64,000 nucleotides of DNA, from contig CAWHZU010000005.1 in the NCBI GenBank assembly GCA_963833885.1, positions 102,213 to 166,212 of the forward strand, written 5' to 3'. The translations under genes were made by a program, and so were the position numbers. Below the pieces are notes generated by a model. The model saw only the letters and a program-made list of their open reading frames with translations, ran no database searches and had not been told where the DNA came from. The stretch comes from JASHPR01 sp963833885 (lineage in GTDB: Bacteria; Actinomycetota; Actinomycetes; Streptosporangiales; Streptosporangiaceae). Of the stretch, positions 17,107 to 25,370 are shown one piece after another. Position 1 is the first letter of the stretch, and each line of letters starts with the position of its first letter.

Positions 17107-18660
17107 GTGCCGTGGGTGGGGAATGAGGGCGGAGAGCCTGGCTCGGTGCGGCTCGCTTCGGCCGCCGGCCGGTGGGTGCTCGCGGTGGCGGTGCTGGGCG
17201 AGGCGATGGTGCTGCTGGAAGCCACGGTTGTCAACGTGGCGTTGCCGGCGATCGGCCGTGATCTCGGCGCGGGCGTCGCGGGGCTGCAGTGGACGCTGGA
17301 CGGGTATGTGCTCACCCTCGCGGCGCTTGTCCTGCCAGCCGGTTCGCTCAGCGACCTCTACGGCCGGCGTCGCATGTTCATCCTGGGAGTTGCGGCTTTC
17401 GTAGCCGCCTCCGCGTTGTGCGCGGCCGCCCCGACCATTCAGCTGCTCGTCGCCGCCCGGTTTGTTCAGGGTGTTGGCGGGGCTCTGCTCACCCCGGGCA
17501 GCCTTGCCATCATCGACTCGGTCTTTCATCCCGATGACCGGACCCGGGCGATCGGCGCGTGGGCAGGCCTGACCGCGGTCGCGGGCGCAGTCGGCCCGCC
17601 TCTCGGCGGCTACCTGACCGATGCGCTGTCATGGCGCGCGGTCTTCCTGATCAACCTGCCGCTGGGGGCATTCGTCATCGTCGCCGCGTTCATGAAACTG
17701 CCGGAGTCCCGTGACCCCACGCGTGCTGGCCGCCTTGACCTGCGCGGTGCCGCGCTTGCCACGCTGGCCATCGCCGGTTTGTGCTTCGCGCTGATCCAGG
17801 CCTCCGCCGGCCTGACCCCCGCCGTGATCATCGCTGCTGCCGTCAGCGTGACCGCCGCCGGCGCCTTTGTCGCCGTGGAGCGGCGCAGCAGCCACCCGAT
17901 GCTTCCGCTGGAATTGTTTCGCTCCCGCCAGTTCGCCAGCGCCACCGTGCTCGCGCTGGTCGCCTACGCGGCGCTCGGCGGCGTGATCTTCCTGTTCGTC
18001 GCGTTCCTCCAGATCAGCCTCGGCTACACCGCCCTTCAGGCGGGGTCCGCGACGCTGCCGATCACCGCGCTCCTGCTGATCGGCTCCGGCCCATCAGGGG
18101 CGATCGCCCAGCGCATCGGCCCGCGGATCCCGCTGACCGCCGGAGCCATCCTGACCGGCGCGGGACTGCTGCTGATGGCACGGATCCACCCCGGCGACAC
18201 CTACCTTGCCGGAGTGCTGCCCCCGCTGGTCGTATTCGGGGCCGGTCTCGCCGCGCTGATCACCCCCATCACCGCGACCGTGCTGGCAAGCGTTGACGCG
18301 CGCCACTCCGGGATCGCTTCGGCCGTCAACAACGCGCTCTCCCGCCTAGGCCAGATGATCGCGGTCGCGGCTCTTCCGCTCGCCGCGGGGCTTTCCGGCG
18401 CTGCCTTCGAGAACCCCGCCAAGCTGGCAGCCGGATTCCCGGTCGCCATGACCATCGCCGCCGCGGCGTCGCTCGCGGCCGCGCTGCTCGCCTGGACGAC
18501 GATCCGTGACGACGCGCTGAGCCGGCCCGCGGGGGACAGCCAACCAGCGAAGGCGCTCCCGCCATCCCTTCAGCGACACTGCGCGGTGGCCGGGACCCCG
18601 CTAGCCGGCGCCCCGGATCCACAGCCCAGTTCCCGCCCGCCCACGGCCAAGCAGCCGTAA
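17107..18660 (+). CDS. MFS multidrug exporter, DHA2 (14-TMS) family
   Basis: 517 residues with about 14 hydrophobic helices. Motif A 'GSLSDLYGRRRMFILG' between helices 2 and 3, motif C-like 'GAVGPPLGGYLTD' (antiporter signature), and an early acidic residue in 'LLEATVVNVALPAIG', all typical of EmrB/QacA-type proton antiporters. A Pro-rich cytoplasmic tail ends the protein. GTG at 17107 is given; GTG at about 17146 ('VRLASAAGRW') is equally likely. No regulator is directly coupled; it is divergent from the HIT-like gene. Confidence 0.92.
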   Translation: MPWVGNEGGEPGSVRLASAAGRWVLAVAVLGEAMVLLEATVVNVALPAIGRDLGAGVAGLQWTLDGYVLTLAALVLPAGSLSDLYGRRRMFILGVAAFVAASALCAAAPTIQLLVAARFVQGVGGALLTPGSLAIIDSVFHPDDRTRAIGAWAGLTAVAGAVGPPLGGYLTDALSWRAVFLINLPLGAFVIVAAFMKLPESRDPTRAGRLDLRGAALATLAIAGLCFALIQASAGLTPAVIIAAAVSVTAAGAFVAVERRSSHPMLPLELFRSRQFASATVLALVAYAALGGVIFLFVAFLQISLGYTALQAGSATLPITALLLIGSGPSGAIAQRIGPRIPLTAGAILTGAGLLLMARIHPGDTYLAGVLPPLVVFGAGLAALITPITATVLASVDARHSGIASAVNNALSRLGQMIAVAALPLAAGLSGAAFENPAKLAAGFPVAMTIAAAASLAAALLAWTTIRDDALSRPAGDSQPAKALPPSLQRHCAVAGTPLAGAPDPQPSSRPPTAKQP

Positions 18661-18738
18661 CCGGCCCGGGTGCGGGGGTATCGCGTGTCAGGACGGCGAC
18701 GCACCTAGTCCGGCGCGATCAATCGGGACTGGGGCCGG

Positions 18739-19722
18739 TCAGGCCAGATGGAACAGGGCTTCCGCGTTGCCGGAAGCGATCTTGGTGCCATCCCCGGAGT
18801 CGGGGATGGCGTCGAAGAACTGCCTGACCGCCGCCGCGCCGGGCTGGTGGAAGGGGTAGTCGGTGGAGAACAGCACCTGGCCCGCGCTGGTGAAGTCGAG
18901 AGTGTGGCGCAGCAGGCGCTCTTGCAGCATTCCGCTGCTGGTGATGTGGATGTTCGTCTTGATGTAGTCCGACACCCGGCGCTCGAGGTTCTTGGCGATG
19001 CCGGACAGGCTGTCCGCCCGGTCCATCCAGAACAGCAGCATCTCCCCCCAGTGGCCGAGGACGAGCCGAAGATCGGGGTGGCGGTCGAACGTGCCCCGCA
19101 GGATCAGCCGCAGCGCGGAAAGGCCCGTGTCCATATGCCAGCCCCAGCCGAACGTCGCCAGGCCGAGGTCGACCAGCGGATCCAGGCCCCGGTAGGCGGC
19201 ATCGCGCAGCTCGTTCGACGGGATCTGCGGATGAATGAAGATCGGCTGATGCAAACGGGCCGCGGTGGCGAACAGGTCGTCGTAGGCGGGGTCGTCCAGC
19301 GGGCGGGTGCCGGTCCGCCCGTGGACCATGGCGCCGACGTGGCCCAGGCGGGTGGCGCATCGTTCGAGCTCCGCGGCGGCGGCCTGCGGGTCGCTGGTCG
19401 GCAGGGTCGCGAACGCGCGGAAGCGCGCCGGGTGCGCTCGGACGGCGTCAGTGGCCTCGTCGTTCGCGTCCCTGGCCAGCGCGACGGCCTCGCCGGCCGG
19501 CAGGGCCTGGGTGGCGGGGGTGACGACCGACAGGATCGAGACATCGATGCCGGCGGCGTCCATCGACTCAATGCGGCACTGGCCGATGTCCTCGAGCCGG
19601 GCCTGGTTGTCGCCCATGGTGTTGAAGGCAACACTTTCGTCGCGCGCCCCATCCGTCAGGCGGTCAAGCGCGTCACGGATACCGACGCTGTTCCAGTGCT
19701 CTTCGATCGCGATGATCTTCAT
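18739..19722 (-). CDS. Amidohydrolase family protein (ACMSD / gamma-resorcylate decarboxylase-like)
   Basis: 327 residues starting 'MKIIAIEEHWNS', with AGGGAC upstream. The 'EEHW' (E-x-H at the first strand), 'FIHPQIPSNELRDAAYRGLD' middle, 'LVLGHWGEMLLFWMDRADS' and 'VLFSTDYPFHQPG' supply the metal- and substrate-binding residues of amidohydrolase_2 enzymes. This subgroup decarboxylates or hydrolyses aromatic acids (2,3-dihydroxybenzoate and gamma-resorcylate decarboxylases). Translationally coupled to the SDR upstream (ATGA overlap at 19719-19722), suggesting two steps of one aromatic pathway. Confidence 0.9.
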   Translation of the reverse strand: MKIIAIEEHWNSVGIRDALDRLTDGARDESVAFNTMGDNQARLEDIGQCRIESMDAAGIDVSILSVVTPATQALPAGEAVALARDANDEATDAVRAHPARFRAFATLPTSDPQAAAAELERCATRLGHVGAMVHGRTGTRPLDDPAYDDLFATAARLHQPIFIHPQIPSNELRDAAYRGLDPLVDLGLATFGWGWHMDTGLSALRLILRGTFDRHPDLRLVLGHWGEMLLFWMDRADSLSGIAKNLERRVSDYIKTNIHITSSGMLQERLLRHTLDFTSAGQVLFSTDYPFHQPGAAAVRQFFDAIPDSGDGTKIASGNAEALFHLA

Positions 19723-20468
19723 TTTGATGTCCCTTTGAGTTCGGGTCTTCGCGGCCAACCACAGGCGTCACCAGCGGACCGTCCGGCCCCGGTAATCCAG
19801 GTACTGCAGTCCGCCTTTCCGGCCTGGGCCTCGATCGTGTCGGCCACGCCGGGAATGCTCTGGCCGATCGTCAGGGGCGCGGCGGGGCCGCCCAGGTCGG
19901 TCTGCACCCAGCCCGGCGCCATTAGCAGCAGCGTGTGCGGGTCGCCAACGTGGCGCGCGGCGAAGCTGCGCATCAGCTGGTTCAGCGCGGATTTGCTCGC
20001 CCGGTAGACCTCGAAGCCACCGTTCTCATTGTTGGCGATACTCCCCTGGCCGGAGGACATCACCGCGATGGTGCCGTCCGGGGCGACGAGATCCTGCAGT
20101 GCCTCAACGACGCGCATCGGGCTCAGCGCATTGGTCACCATCAGCCGGATGAATGTGTCCGTGGACACGTCAGCGACGGTCTCCTCAGGGCCGTTGGTCA
20201 CCCCGGCGTTGACGAACAGCAGATCGAACGTCTCCTGGGCCAGCCGGCCGCGCAGCGCCGCCACCTGCTCGGGAACCGTGATGTCGACGGTCTCCACGAC
20301 CAGGCGTCCATCCGGGGACTTGGCCAGGTCGTCCAGGCCGGTCCGGGCCGAACCCCGTACCGTGGCGGTCACCTGCCAGCCCCGGGCCAGGTATTCGGCG
20401 GCCAGCGCGCGGCCCAGCCCGCGTGACGCGCCGATGATCAGAGCGGACTTGCCCGTAGTTGCGGTCAT
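19719..20468 (-). CDS. SDR family oxidoreductase (C-terminus frameshifted)
   Basis: Classical short-chain dehydrogenase: 'ALIIGASRGLGRALA' (TGxxxGxG type), 'LLFVNAGVTNG' (NAG), catalytic Ser in 'VMSSGQGSIA', 'YRASKSALNQ' (YxxxK). After 'IEAQAGKADC' the sequence becomes unlike the family, while another frame encodes 'LQYLDYRGRTVRW' and stops at 19768-19770, the usual SDR ending. One missing G near 19812-19815 explains it. The present frame instead runs on to overlap the amidohydrolase start, so a new coupling may have been created by the indel. Confidence 0.85.
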   Translation of the reverse strand: MTATTGKSALIIGASRGLGRALAAEYLARGWQVTATVRGSARTGLDDLAKSPDGRLVVETVDITVPEQVAALRGRLAQETFDLLFVNAGVTNGPEETVADVSTDTFIRLMVTNALSPMRVVEALQDLVAPDGTIAVMSSGQGSIANNENGGFEVYRASKSALNQLMRSFAARHVGDPHTLLLMAPGWVQTDLGGPAAPLTIGQSIPGVADTIEAQAGKADCSTWITGAGRSAGDACGWPRRPELKGTSK

Positions 20469-20520
20469 TGCTGTTCCTCGTTTCCGGGACGGCCGGGCGG
20501 ATCGGCCCCAGTCTCACTCA

Positions 20521-20561
20521 CCGTTTGTTGAGCCAACGATACACGATTCACTCAACAACGG
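20521..20561. promoter_or_regulatory. Inverted repeat in TetR/SDR divergent promoter
   Basis: Arms CCGTTTGTTGAG (20521-20532) and CTCAACAACGG (20551-20561) pair except for one extra T, separated by 18 bp. Located between the divergent SDR and TetR starts; likely the TetR operator controlling both directions. Confidence 0.65.
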
Positions 20562-20573
20562 TAGAGTGACCAT

Positions 20574-21185
20574 GTGAGCGAACCGAAAAGCAGAGCCGCC
20601 AAGCGCGCGGCGACCGCGCAGCGCATCCTCGACGCGGCGCGCGCGGAATTCGGGGAGCATGGCCTCGAAGGCGCCACCATCCGGGCCATCGCCCGCCGCG
20701 CGAACGTTGATCCGTCCCTGGTTATGCAGCACTACGGATCGAAGGCAGCTCTGTTCGCGTCTGCTATCCAGCTGGATGAGGCGGCCACCGGCGAGATCGA
20801 GGCGCACCTGCACGACGTGCTGGACGTCCGGCTCGCAGCCCTGCCCCCGGAGACCAAGGCCCTCGTCCGGTCGATGCTGACCGCACCGGAGGCAGCAGCC
20901 TCGATGAGCGCGTTCCTCAACGAGCGGGTCGCCAACCTGAGCCGCGCCATGGGCGGTGACGACGCCGACCTGCGGGCAGCGCTCATCGTCAGCAGCATCC
21001 TCGGCCTCACCATCGCCCGGCACTTCCTGAAGCTCGACGCGCTCACCAGCGCGTCAGACGCCGACATCGTCCGCGTCGCCCGGCCGTGGGTGACCACCGG
21101 AGTGGACCCGGCGGGAACGACAGAGCCACCAACCCGAGCCGCTCTCCGAGGCGATCGACACGAAAGGAACGGCGCCCATGCCTGA
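20574..21185 (+). CDS. TetR family transcriptional regulator
   Basis: 203 residues from a GTG. N-terminal HTH: 'RILDAARAEFGEHGLEGATI' then 'RAIARRANVDPSLVMQHYGS' with 'KAALFASAI', which is the canonical TetR layout (residues 14-65). The ligand domain fits TetR_C_17-like proteins ('PEAAASMSAFLNERV'). Overlaps the following SDR gene by 8 bp and faces the amidohydrolase/SDR operon across an inverted repeat; probably controls both. Confidence 0.92.
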   Translation: MSEPKSRAAKRAATAQRILDAARAEFGEHGLEGATIRAIARRANVDPSLVMQHYGSKAALFASAIQLDEAATGEIEAHLHDVLDVRLAALPPETKALVRSMLTAPEAAASMSAFLNERVANLSRAMGGDDADLRAALIVSSILGLTIARHFLKLDALTSASDADIVRVARPWVTTGVDPAGTTEPPTRAALRGDRHERNGAHA

Positions 21186-21921
21186 CGAGCGAATAGGCGA
21201 CCATGACAACCGAGAAAGCACGATTGCTGACCCTGCCGAGGCCGCGGGTCCCGGCCCGGTCGATGCCCGCCACCTCCTGCTGGTCGGCGCGGGGCCCGGC
21301 CTTGGAACGGCCGTGGCACGTCGCTTCGCCGTGGGCGGCTACCGGGTAACCCTGCTGGCGCGTAGCCCGGATGGTCTCAGCAACATGGCGGGCAGCCTGG
21401 CCGACACCGGCGCCACGATCAGCACCATCGCGGCCGATGCCAGCGATCCCGATGGCCTGGGCGCCCGAGTGGGGGAGCTCTATCTCGGACCTGGCGCACC
21501 GGGCGTCATCGTCTACAACGCCGTCGTGGGAGCTCCGGACCGGCTGCTGAGCTCGAGTGTCGCCCATCTCCAGACGGCGTATTCAGTAGATGTCATCAGC
21601 GCCATCGTCGTTGCGCAGGTGGCCGCCCCGGCCATGCGGGCTGCGGGCTTGGGGACGATCCTCGTCACCGGGGGCGGGTTCGCCGACCACCCGATTCCGG
21701 CCCTTGCGACCGTTTCCCTGGGCAAGGCGGCTCTCCGGTCGGCCGCAACAATGCTCGGCGCTGATCTGGAACCGGACGGCATCCGTGTGGCCACGCTGAC
21801 CATCGCAGGGCAGATAGCTGCAGGTACTTCCTTTGACCCGGACCGCATCGCCGAACGCTACTGGGAGGTCGTCCACCTGGACGGTCCATGGCAGGCTGAA
21901 TTCCGATTTACCGGCGAATAG
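21178..21921 (+). CDS. SDR family oxidoreductase (atypical)
   Basis: 247 residues. Cofactor motif 'LLLVGAGPGLGTAVARRFA' (GxGxGxG form), but the usual NAG is 'VYNAVVG' and the active site is degenerate: after 'ILVTGGGFADHP' the expected YxxxK appears as 'VSLGKAALR', lacking the Tyr. It may be a non-catalytic or divergent SDR (enoyl-reductase-like). It starts inside the end of the TetR gene, preceded by GAAAGGAA, so they form one transcript. Confidence 0.85.
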   Translation: MPDERIGDHDNRESTIADPAEAAGPGPVDARHLLLVGAGPGLGTAVARRFAVGGYRVTLLARSPDGLSNMAGSLADTGATISTIAADASDPDGLGARVGELYLGPGAPGVIVYNAVVGAPDRLLSSSVAHLQTAYSVDVISAIVVAQVAAPAMRAAGLGTILVTGGGFADHPIPALATVSLGKAALRSAATMLGADLEPDGIRVATLTIAGQIAAGTSFDPDRIAERYWEVVHLDGPWQAEFRFTGE

Positions 21922-22133
21922 CCGACGTCTTAGGGATCTACGTGATCTGACCAGCCTGTTCGTGAGTTCCTCCGGCTGAACCCCTTCGCCAAGCGATAAG
22001 GCCGGGCCACCCGGGGAATCACACCTCAGGGCCCGCAGATCGGCGGCGTAGCGGGTTCCCGCCGCATGCGCGCAGCCCGCCGACGCGATCACCGACGTCG
22101 ACGGCCCGCCGCACCATCGAGCAAGGAGGATCC

Positions 22134-22958
22134 ATGGGCACGATCACCACCACCGATGGCACCGAGATCTTCTACAAGGACTGGGGATCAGGCCAGCCCA
22201 TCGTGTTCAGTCACGGCTGGCCGCTGTCGGCCGATGACTGGGACACGGCGATGATGTTCTTCCTGCTGCACGGCTACCGCGTCATCGCCCATGACCGGCG
22301 CGGCCACGGCCGGTCCACCCAGACCTCCGGCGGCCACGACATGGACCACTACGCCGATGACCTCGCCGCGGTCACCGCACACCTCGACCTGCACGACGCC
22401 ATTCACGTCGGCCACTCGACCGGCGGCGGCGAAGTTGCCCACTACATCGCCCGCAACGGCGAGGACCGGGTGGCCCGGGCTGTGCTGATCAGCTCGGTGC
22501 CGCCGCTGATGCTCAAGACCGACGCCAACCCCGGCGGCCTGCCCAAGGACGTCTTCGACGGACTCCAGGAACAGGTGGCAACCAACCGCTCGCGGTTCTA
22601 CCGCGACTTCGCGTCCGGGCCGTTCTACGGTTACAACCGCCCCGGCGCCGAGCCATCGGAAGCGATCATCGACAACTGGTGGCGGCAGGGCATGATGGGC
22701 GGCGCGAAAGCCCACTACGACGGCATCGTCGCGTTCTCCCAGACCGACTTCACCGGCGACCTGAAGAAGATCACCGTGCCCGTGCTCGTCATGCACGGCG
22801 ATGATGACCAGGTCGTTCCCTACGCCGACTCCGGGCCGCTGACCGCCAAGCTGGTGCAGAACGGGACGCTGAAGACCTACCACGGCTACCCGCACGGCAT
22901 GCCCACCACCCACGCCGACGTCATCAACGCCGACCTGCTGGCCTGGCTGCAAGCCTGA
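22134..22958 (+). CDS. Alpha/beta hydrolase, non-haem chloroperoxidase type
   Basis: 274 residues with AAGGAGGA just upstream. Catalytic triad: Ser95 in 'VGHSTGGGEV', Asp in 'MHGDDDQVVPY', His in 'GMPTTHADVINADLLAW'. 'FSHGWPLSADDWD' and 'AHDRRGHGRS' are typical of bacterial perhydrolase/chloroperoxidase (CPO-F/BPO-A2) proteins, which hydrolyse esters and form peracids. Single gene with no coupled regulator. Confidence 0.93.
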   Translation: MGTITTTDGTEIFYKDWGSGQPIVFSHGWPLSADDWDTAMMFFLLHGYRVIAHDRRGHGRSTQTSGGHDMDHYADDLAAVTAHLDLHDAIHVGHSTGGGEVAHYIARNGEDRVARAVLISSVPPLMLKTDANPGGLPKDVFDGLQEQVATNRSRFYRDFASGPFYGYNRPGAEPSEAIIDNWWRQGMMGGAKAHYDGIVAFSQTDFTGDLKKITVPVLVMHGDDDQVVPYADSGPLTAKLVQNGTLKTYHGYPHGMPTTHADVINADLLAWLQA

Positions 22959-23046
22959 CCCCAGCCGCCGCGACCGGCAACGCAGCCCAGCCGTCCCGGC
23001 CAAGCCCTGGCCCAAGACAGCCCCAGAGCTTGGCCGAGGGCGCGAA

Positions 23047-23068
23047 GTGGTACAGTATCTTGTACCAC
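23047..23068 (+). promoter_or_regulatory. YefM/YoeB operator
   Basis: GTGGTACA-GTATCT-TGTACCAC, perfect 8-bp arms 20 bp before the antitoxin start. The TGTACA-type core is the sequence that E. coli YefM recognises in its own promoter, supporting autoregulation by the antitoxin/toxin complex. Confidence 0.82.
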
Positions 23069-23087
23069 TAACAGAGGGCTGGCCGTC

Positions 23088-23366
23088 ATGTCGATCACCG
23101 CGAGCGAGGCGCGCAAAGCACTCTTCCCGCTGATCAAGAAGGTCAACGAGGACCACGACGCCATCGAGATCGTCTCCAAGCACGGCAATGCCGTCCTGGT
23201 CTCGGCCGAGGACTACGCCGCTCTGCGCGAGGGCGCCTACCTGCTCCGCTCGCCGGCCAACGCCCGCCGGCTGCTTAAGGCCTACGAGAACGCCCTCGAC
23301 GGCGTCCACGTAGCCGAACATGACCTTGTCGACTCCGATGCGGCGGGCCCCGGCAGCGCCCAGTGA
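23088..23366 (+). CDS. yefM: Type II antitoxin, Phd/YefM family
   Basis: 92 residues. 'MSITASEARKALFPLIKKVNED' (Phd/YefM N-terminal DNA-binding fold), 'IEIVSKHGNAVLVSAEDYAALRE' and 'YLLRSPANARRLLKA' match YefM closely; the acidic C-terminal tail should wrap the toxin. Its stop overlaps the toxin GTG start as GTGA. Binds the palindrome upstream as repressor. Confidence 0.93.
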   Translation: MSITASEARKALFPLIKKVNEDHDAIEIVSKHGNAVLVSAEDYAALREGAYLLRSPANARRLLKAYENALDGVHVAEHDLVDSDAAGPGSAQ

Positions 23367-23617
23367 GGCTGGTATTCGAGGACCAGGGCTGGGAGGACTA
23401 CACCTCCTGGCTCAAGACCGACCGCAAGATGCTCGCACGGATCAACCGGCTGATCGAAGACACCAAGCGGGATCCATTCAGCGGTATCGGCAAACCCGAA
23501 CCGCTCAAGTACCACCTGCCTGGGGCCTGGTCACGGCGGATCGACGACGAGCACCGCCTCGTCTACATCGTCACCGAAGCAGAGATCATCATTCTCGCAG
23601 CCCGCTATCGCTACTGA
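23363..23617 (+). CDS. yoeB: Type II toxin, YoeB/Txe family endoribonuclease
   Basis: 84 residues from GTG. 'FEDQGWEDYTSWLKTDRKML', 'INRLIEDTKRDPFSGIGKPE' and 'LPGAWSRRIDDEHRLVYIV' are YoeB landmarks; the catalytic Glu, Arg and His in 'KPEPLKYHLPGAWSRRIDDEH' and the C-terminal 'RYRY' are kept, so an active ribosome-dependent mRNA interferase is expected. Full length for the family. Confidence 0.94.
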   Translation: MRLVFEDQGWEDYTSWLKTDRKMLARINRLIEDTKRDPFSGIGKPEPLKYHLPGAWSRRIDDEHRLVYIVTEAEIIILAARYRY

Positions 23618-23645
23618 CCTCACCACACGATCAGCGAAGATAGAA

Positions 23646-23687
23646 GGCGCCCTCAGGTTCGGCCGTCGCCGGATTCCTGAGGGCGCC
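23646..23687. terminator. Strong hairpin after the toxin gene
   Basis: 12-bp arms GGCGCCCTCAGG and CCTGAGGGCGCC with a loop holding a smaller stem (CGGC/GCCG). No U-tract, as is usual in actinobacteria. It can end yefM-yoeB and, read on the other strand, a short unit at 23709-23765. Confidence 0.7.
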
Positions 23688-23708
23688 CGCAGTGCGTCTC
23701 CAGGATCG

Positions 23709-23750
23709 CTAGAAAGCAACCCTTGGAGGCGTCTGACGATTAGTGAACAT
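23709..23750 (-). CDS. Possible 13-aa leader-type peptide with strong ribosome binding site
   Basis: ATG with AAGGAGGT 7 nt upstream, encoding MFTNRQTPPRVAF, followed by the hairpin at 23646-23687. No longer gene follows on this strand, so if real it is a free-standing peptide or a decayed leader. Short length makes chance likely. Confidence 0.25.
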   Translation of the reverse strand: MFTNRQTPPRVAF

Positions 23751-23934
23751 CGCGGGCACCTCCTTCCTGATGCAGAGGACATATCTTGCCGCGGCGCGCT
23801 CACTGTAGGACCGCACGCCGAGATGCGGCAACGCATTTACCGGCGCGCAAGATCGTCATGTGCTCGCAGATGCGGCCGGGAGAAAAACTCCTGAATGGCA
23901 GGCAACCTCCGGCCGTCGCGCGCATCTCTTACAT

Positions 23935-24450
23935 GTGGGAGTCGTTACCGCGCAGGCACCCGGCCGGGAAGTGACCGCGCTGTACGAGACGCATGCGCTG
24001 AGCCTTATCCGCCTCGCCTACGTCATGCTCGGCGACCGTCCGGCGGCTGAGGATGTCGTCCAGGAAGCGTTCCTCGGGCTGTACCAGCGGTGGAGTAAGT
24101 TGCGCGACACCGCCAGCGCCCCTGGCTACCTGCGGGCGAGCGTACTGAACGGTTGCCGGATGGTTCTGCGCTCCAGCGCCCGCCGGGACGACCGTGTCGC
24201 CCGTATCGCCAGCGAATTGCCCTGGGAATCCGCTGAGGCGACCGCGCTCGTCAGCGAGGAATACCGGCATCTGCTCCGCGGCATCCAGGCGCTGCCGCCC
24301 CGGCAGCGCGAAGCGCTGGTGCTCCGCTACTACCTCGACCTGAGCGAGGAGGAGACCGCCCGGTCGATGGGCGTCCGGCGCGGCACGGTCAAGTCCGCCA
24401 CGTCCCGCGCGCTCGCGGCGCTCGGAAAGCGCATGCAGGAGTACTCATGA
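23935..24450 (+). CDS. SigE-family RNA polymerase sigma factor
   Basis: Region 2: 'LIRLAYVMLGDRPAAEDVVQ' then 'EAFLGLYQRWSKL'. Region 4: 'LPPRQREALVLRYYLDLSEE' then 'ETARSMGVRRGTVKSATSRA'. Same family and gene order as the sigma/membrane-protein pair near 6 kb, making two parallel systems in this window. Start uncertain: GTG 23935 is used, GTG 23971 ('VTALYETHALS') is possible, and the frame is open from 23860. ATGA overlap with the next gene. Confidence 0.88.
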   Translation: MGVVTAQAPGREVTALYETHALSLIRLAYVMLGDRPAAEDVVQEAFLGLYQRWSKLRDTASAPGYLRASVLNGCRMVLRSSARRDDRVARIASELPWESAEATALVSEEYRHLLRGIQALPPRQREALVLRYYLDLSEEETARSMGVRRGTVKSATSRALAALGKRMQEYS

Positions 24451-25370
24451 ACGTTCCAGCGGACCAGGTCCGCGCCGCGACCCGCGGCGCCGCCGCCGTG
24501 ATCACGAAGGACACGGTGCCGCCGCTTCGGCTGGACGAATCGCCCGGCGGCAGACGACCCAGGCCCGGGCACCGGACCCGGCCGGCCTGGGTCGCGCCGC
24601 TGGCCGCCGCCGCGGCGATCATCATCCTCGCCGGGGGCGCTGTCACCGCGCGTTCCTTGCTCGTCAAGTCCGCAACACCCCGGCCCAGCGCTTCCGCTGC
24701 GCCTACCCGTGGAGCGTCGGCCGGCTCGTACGCCGGTGTCCCGCCGTATTACGTGGCCGTCGCGAACTCATCGCTAACGGTCGTACGGGGAACCTGGACC
24801 GGGGCCACGCTCGCCAGGATCACGACGAGGACGCCGGTCGTCGGCGTTGCCGGGGCCGCCGACGGCCGGACGTTCGTCCTTGACGAGCAGCGGTCGATCA
24901 TGGGGGGCTCGGTGTCGTGGGTGGGCCAGCCGACGTTCTACCTGCTACGGCTAACCGCGTCGGGAGCCGAGGAATCTCTCACCCGGCTCGCTGTCCCGGC
25001 GATCCCTAACGGCACCATGGTGTCGGGCCTCGCCTTGTCCCCCGACGGCAGCAAGCTCGCCGTCGACGTGGACTCCGGCAGTTCTCCCCCGGCTCGGCTC
25101 ATGGAAATCATGACCTACACGCTGGCCACGGGTGCGTTCCGTTCCTGGACCACGAGCGGGGTGACCAACGCGGATGCTCCCTTCGGGTTCACCGGGTCGG
25201 GTGTGGACGGTGCCCAGAGCATCTCGTGGACGGCGGACTCCCGCACGCTCGCGTTCAGTGTGGAGAACACGTCCTACGTCGGCGTGCGCCTGCTCGACAC
25301 CGCCGCCGGCGGAACCGACCTGATGGCGGACAGCCGACTCCCGTCATCGAGCAAAACTTCAGGGATCTAG
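24447..25370 (+). CDS. Membrane-anchored beta-propeller-like protein, N-terminal part (frameshifted)
   Basis: Cytoplasmic N-terminus, one transmembrane helix near residues 49-70 ('APLAAAAAIIILAGGAVTA'), then an external domain with TolB/WD40-like blades such as 'ALSPDGSKLAVDV' and 'SISWTADSRTLAFSV'. Translationally coupled to the sigma factor, hence a candidate sensor or anti-sigma partner. The reading breaks at CCC 25340-25342: adding one C continues the domain in the frame 25343-25726. Confidence 0.72.
   Translation: MNVPADQVRAATRGAAAVITKDTVPPLRLDESPGGRRPRPGHRTRPAWVAPLAAAAAIIILAGGAVTARSLLVKSATPRPSASAAPTRGASAGSYAGVPPYYVAVANSSLTVVRGTWTGATLARITTRTPVVGVAGAADGRTFVLDEQRSIMGGSVSWVGQPTFYLLRLTASGAEESLTRLAVPAIPNGTMVSGLALSPDGSKLAVDVDSGSSPPARLMEIMTYTLATGAFRSWTTSGVTNADAPFGFTGSGVDGAQSISWTADSRTLAFSVENTSYVGVRLLDTAAGGTDLMADSRLPSSSKTSGI

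Larger units (their letters stand above)
23618..23934. other. Intergenic region between toxin-antitoxin pair and sigma factor
   Basis: Holds the hairpin at 23646-23687 and, on the minus strand, a 13-codon reading frame (23709-23750, MFTNRQTPPRVAF) preceded by a near-consensus AAGGAGGT. Nothing else is recognisable. Confidence 0.5.
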
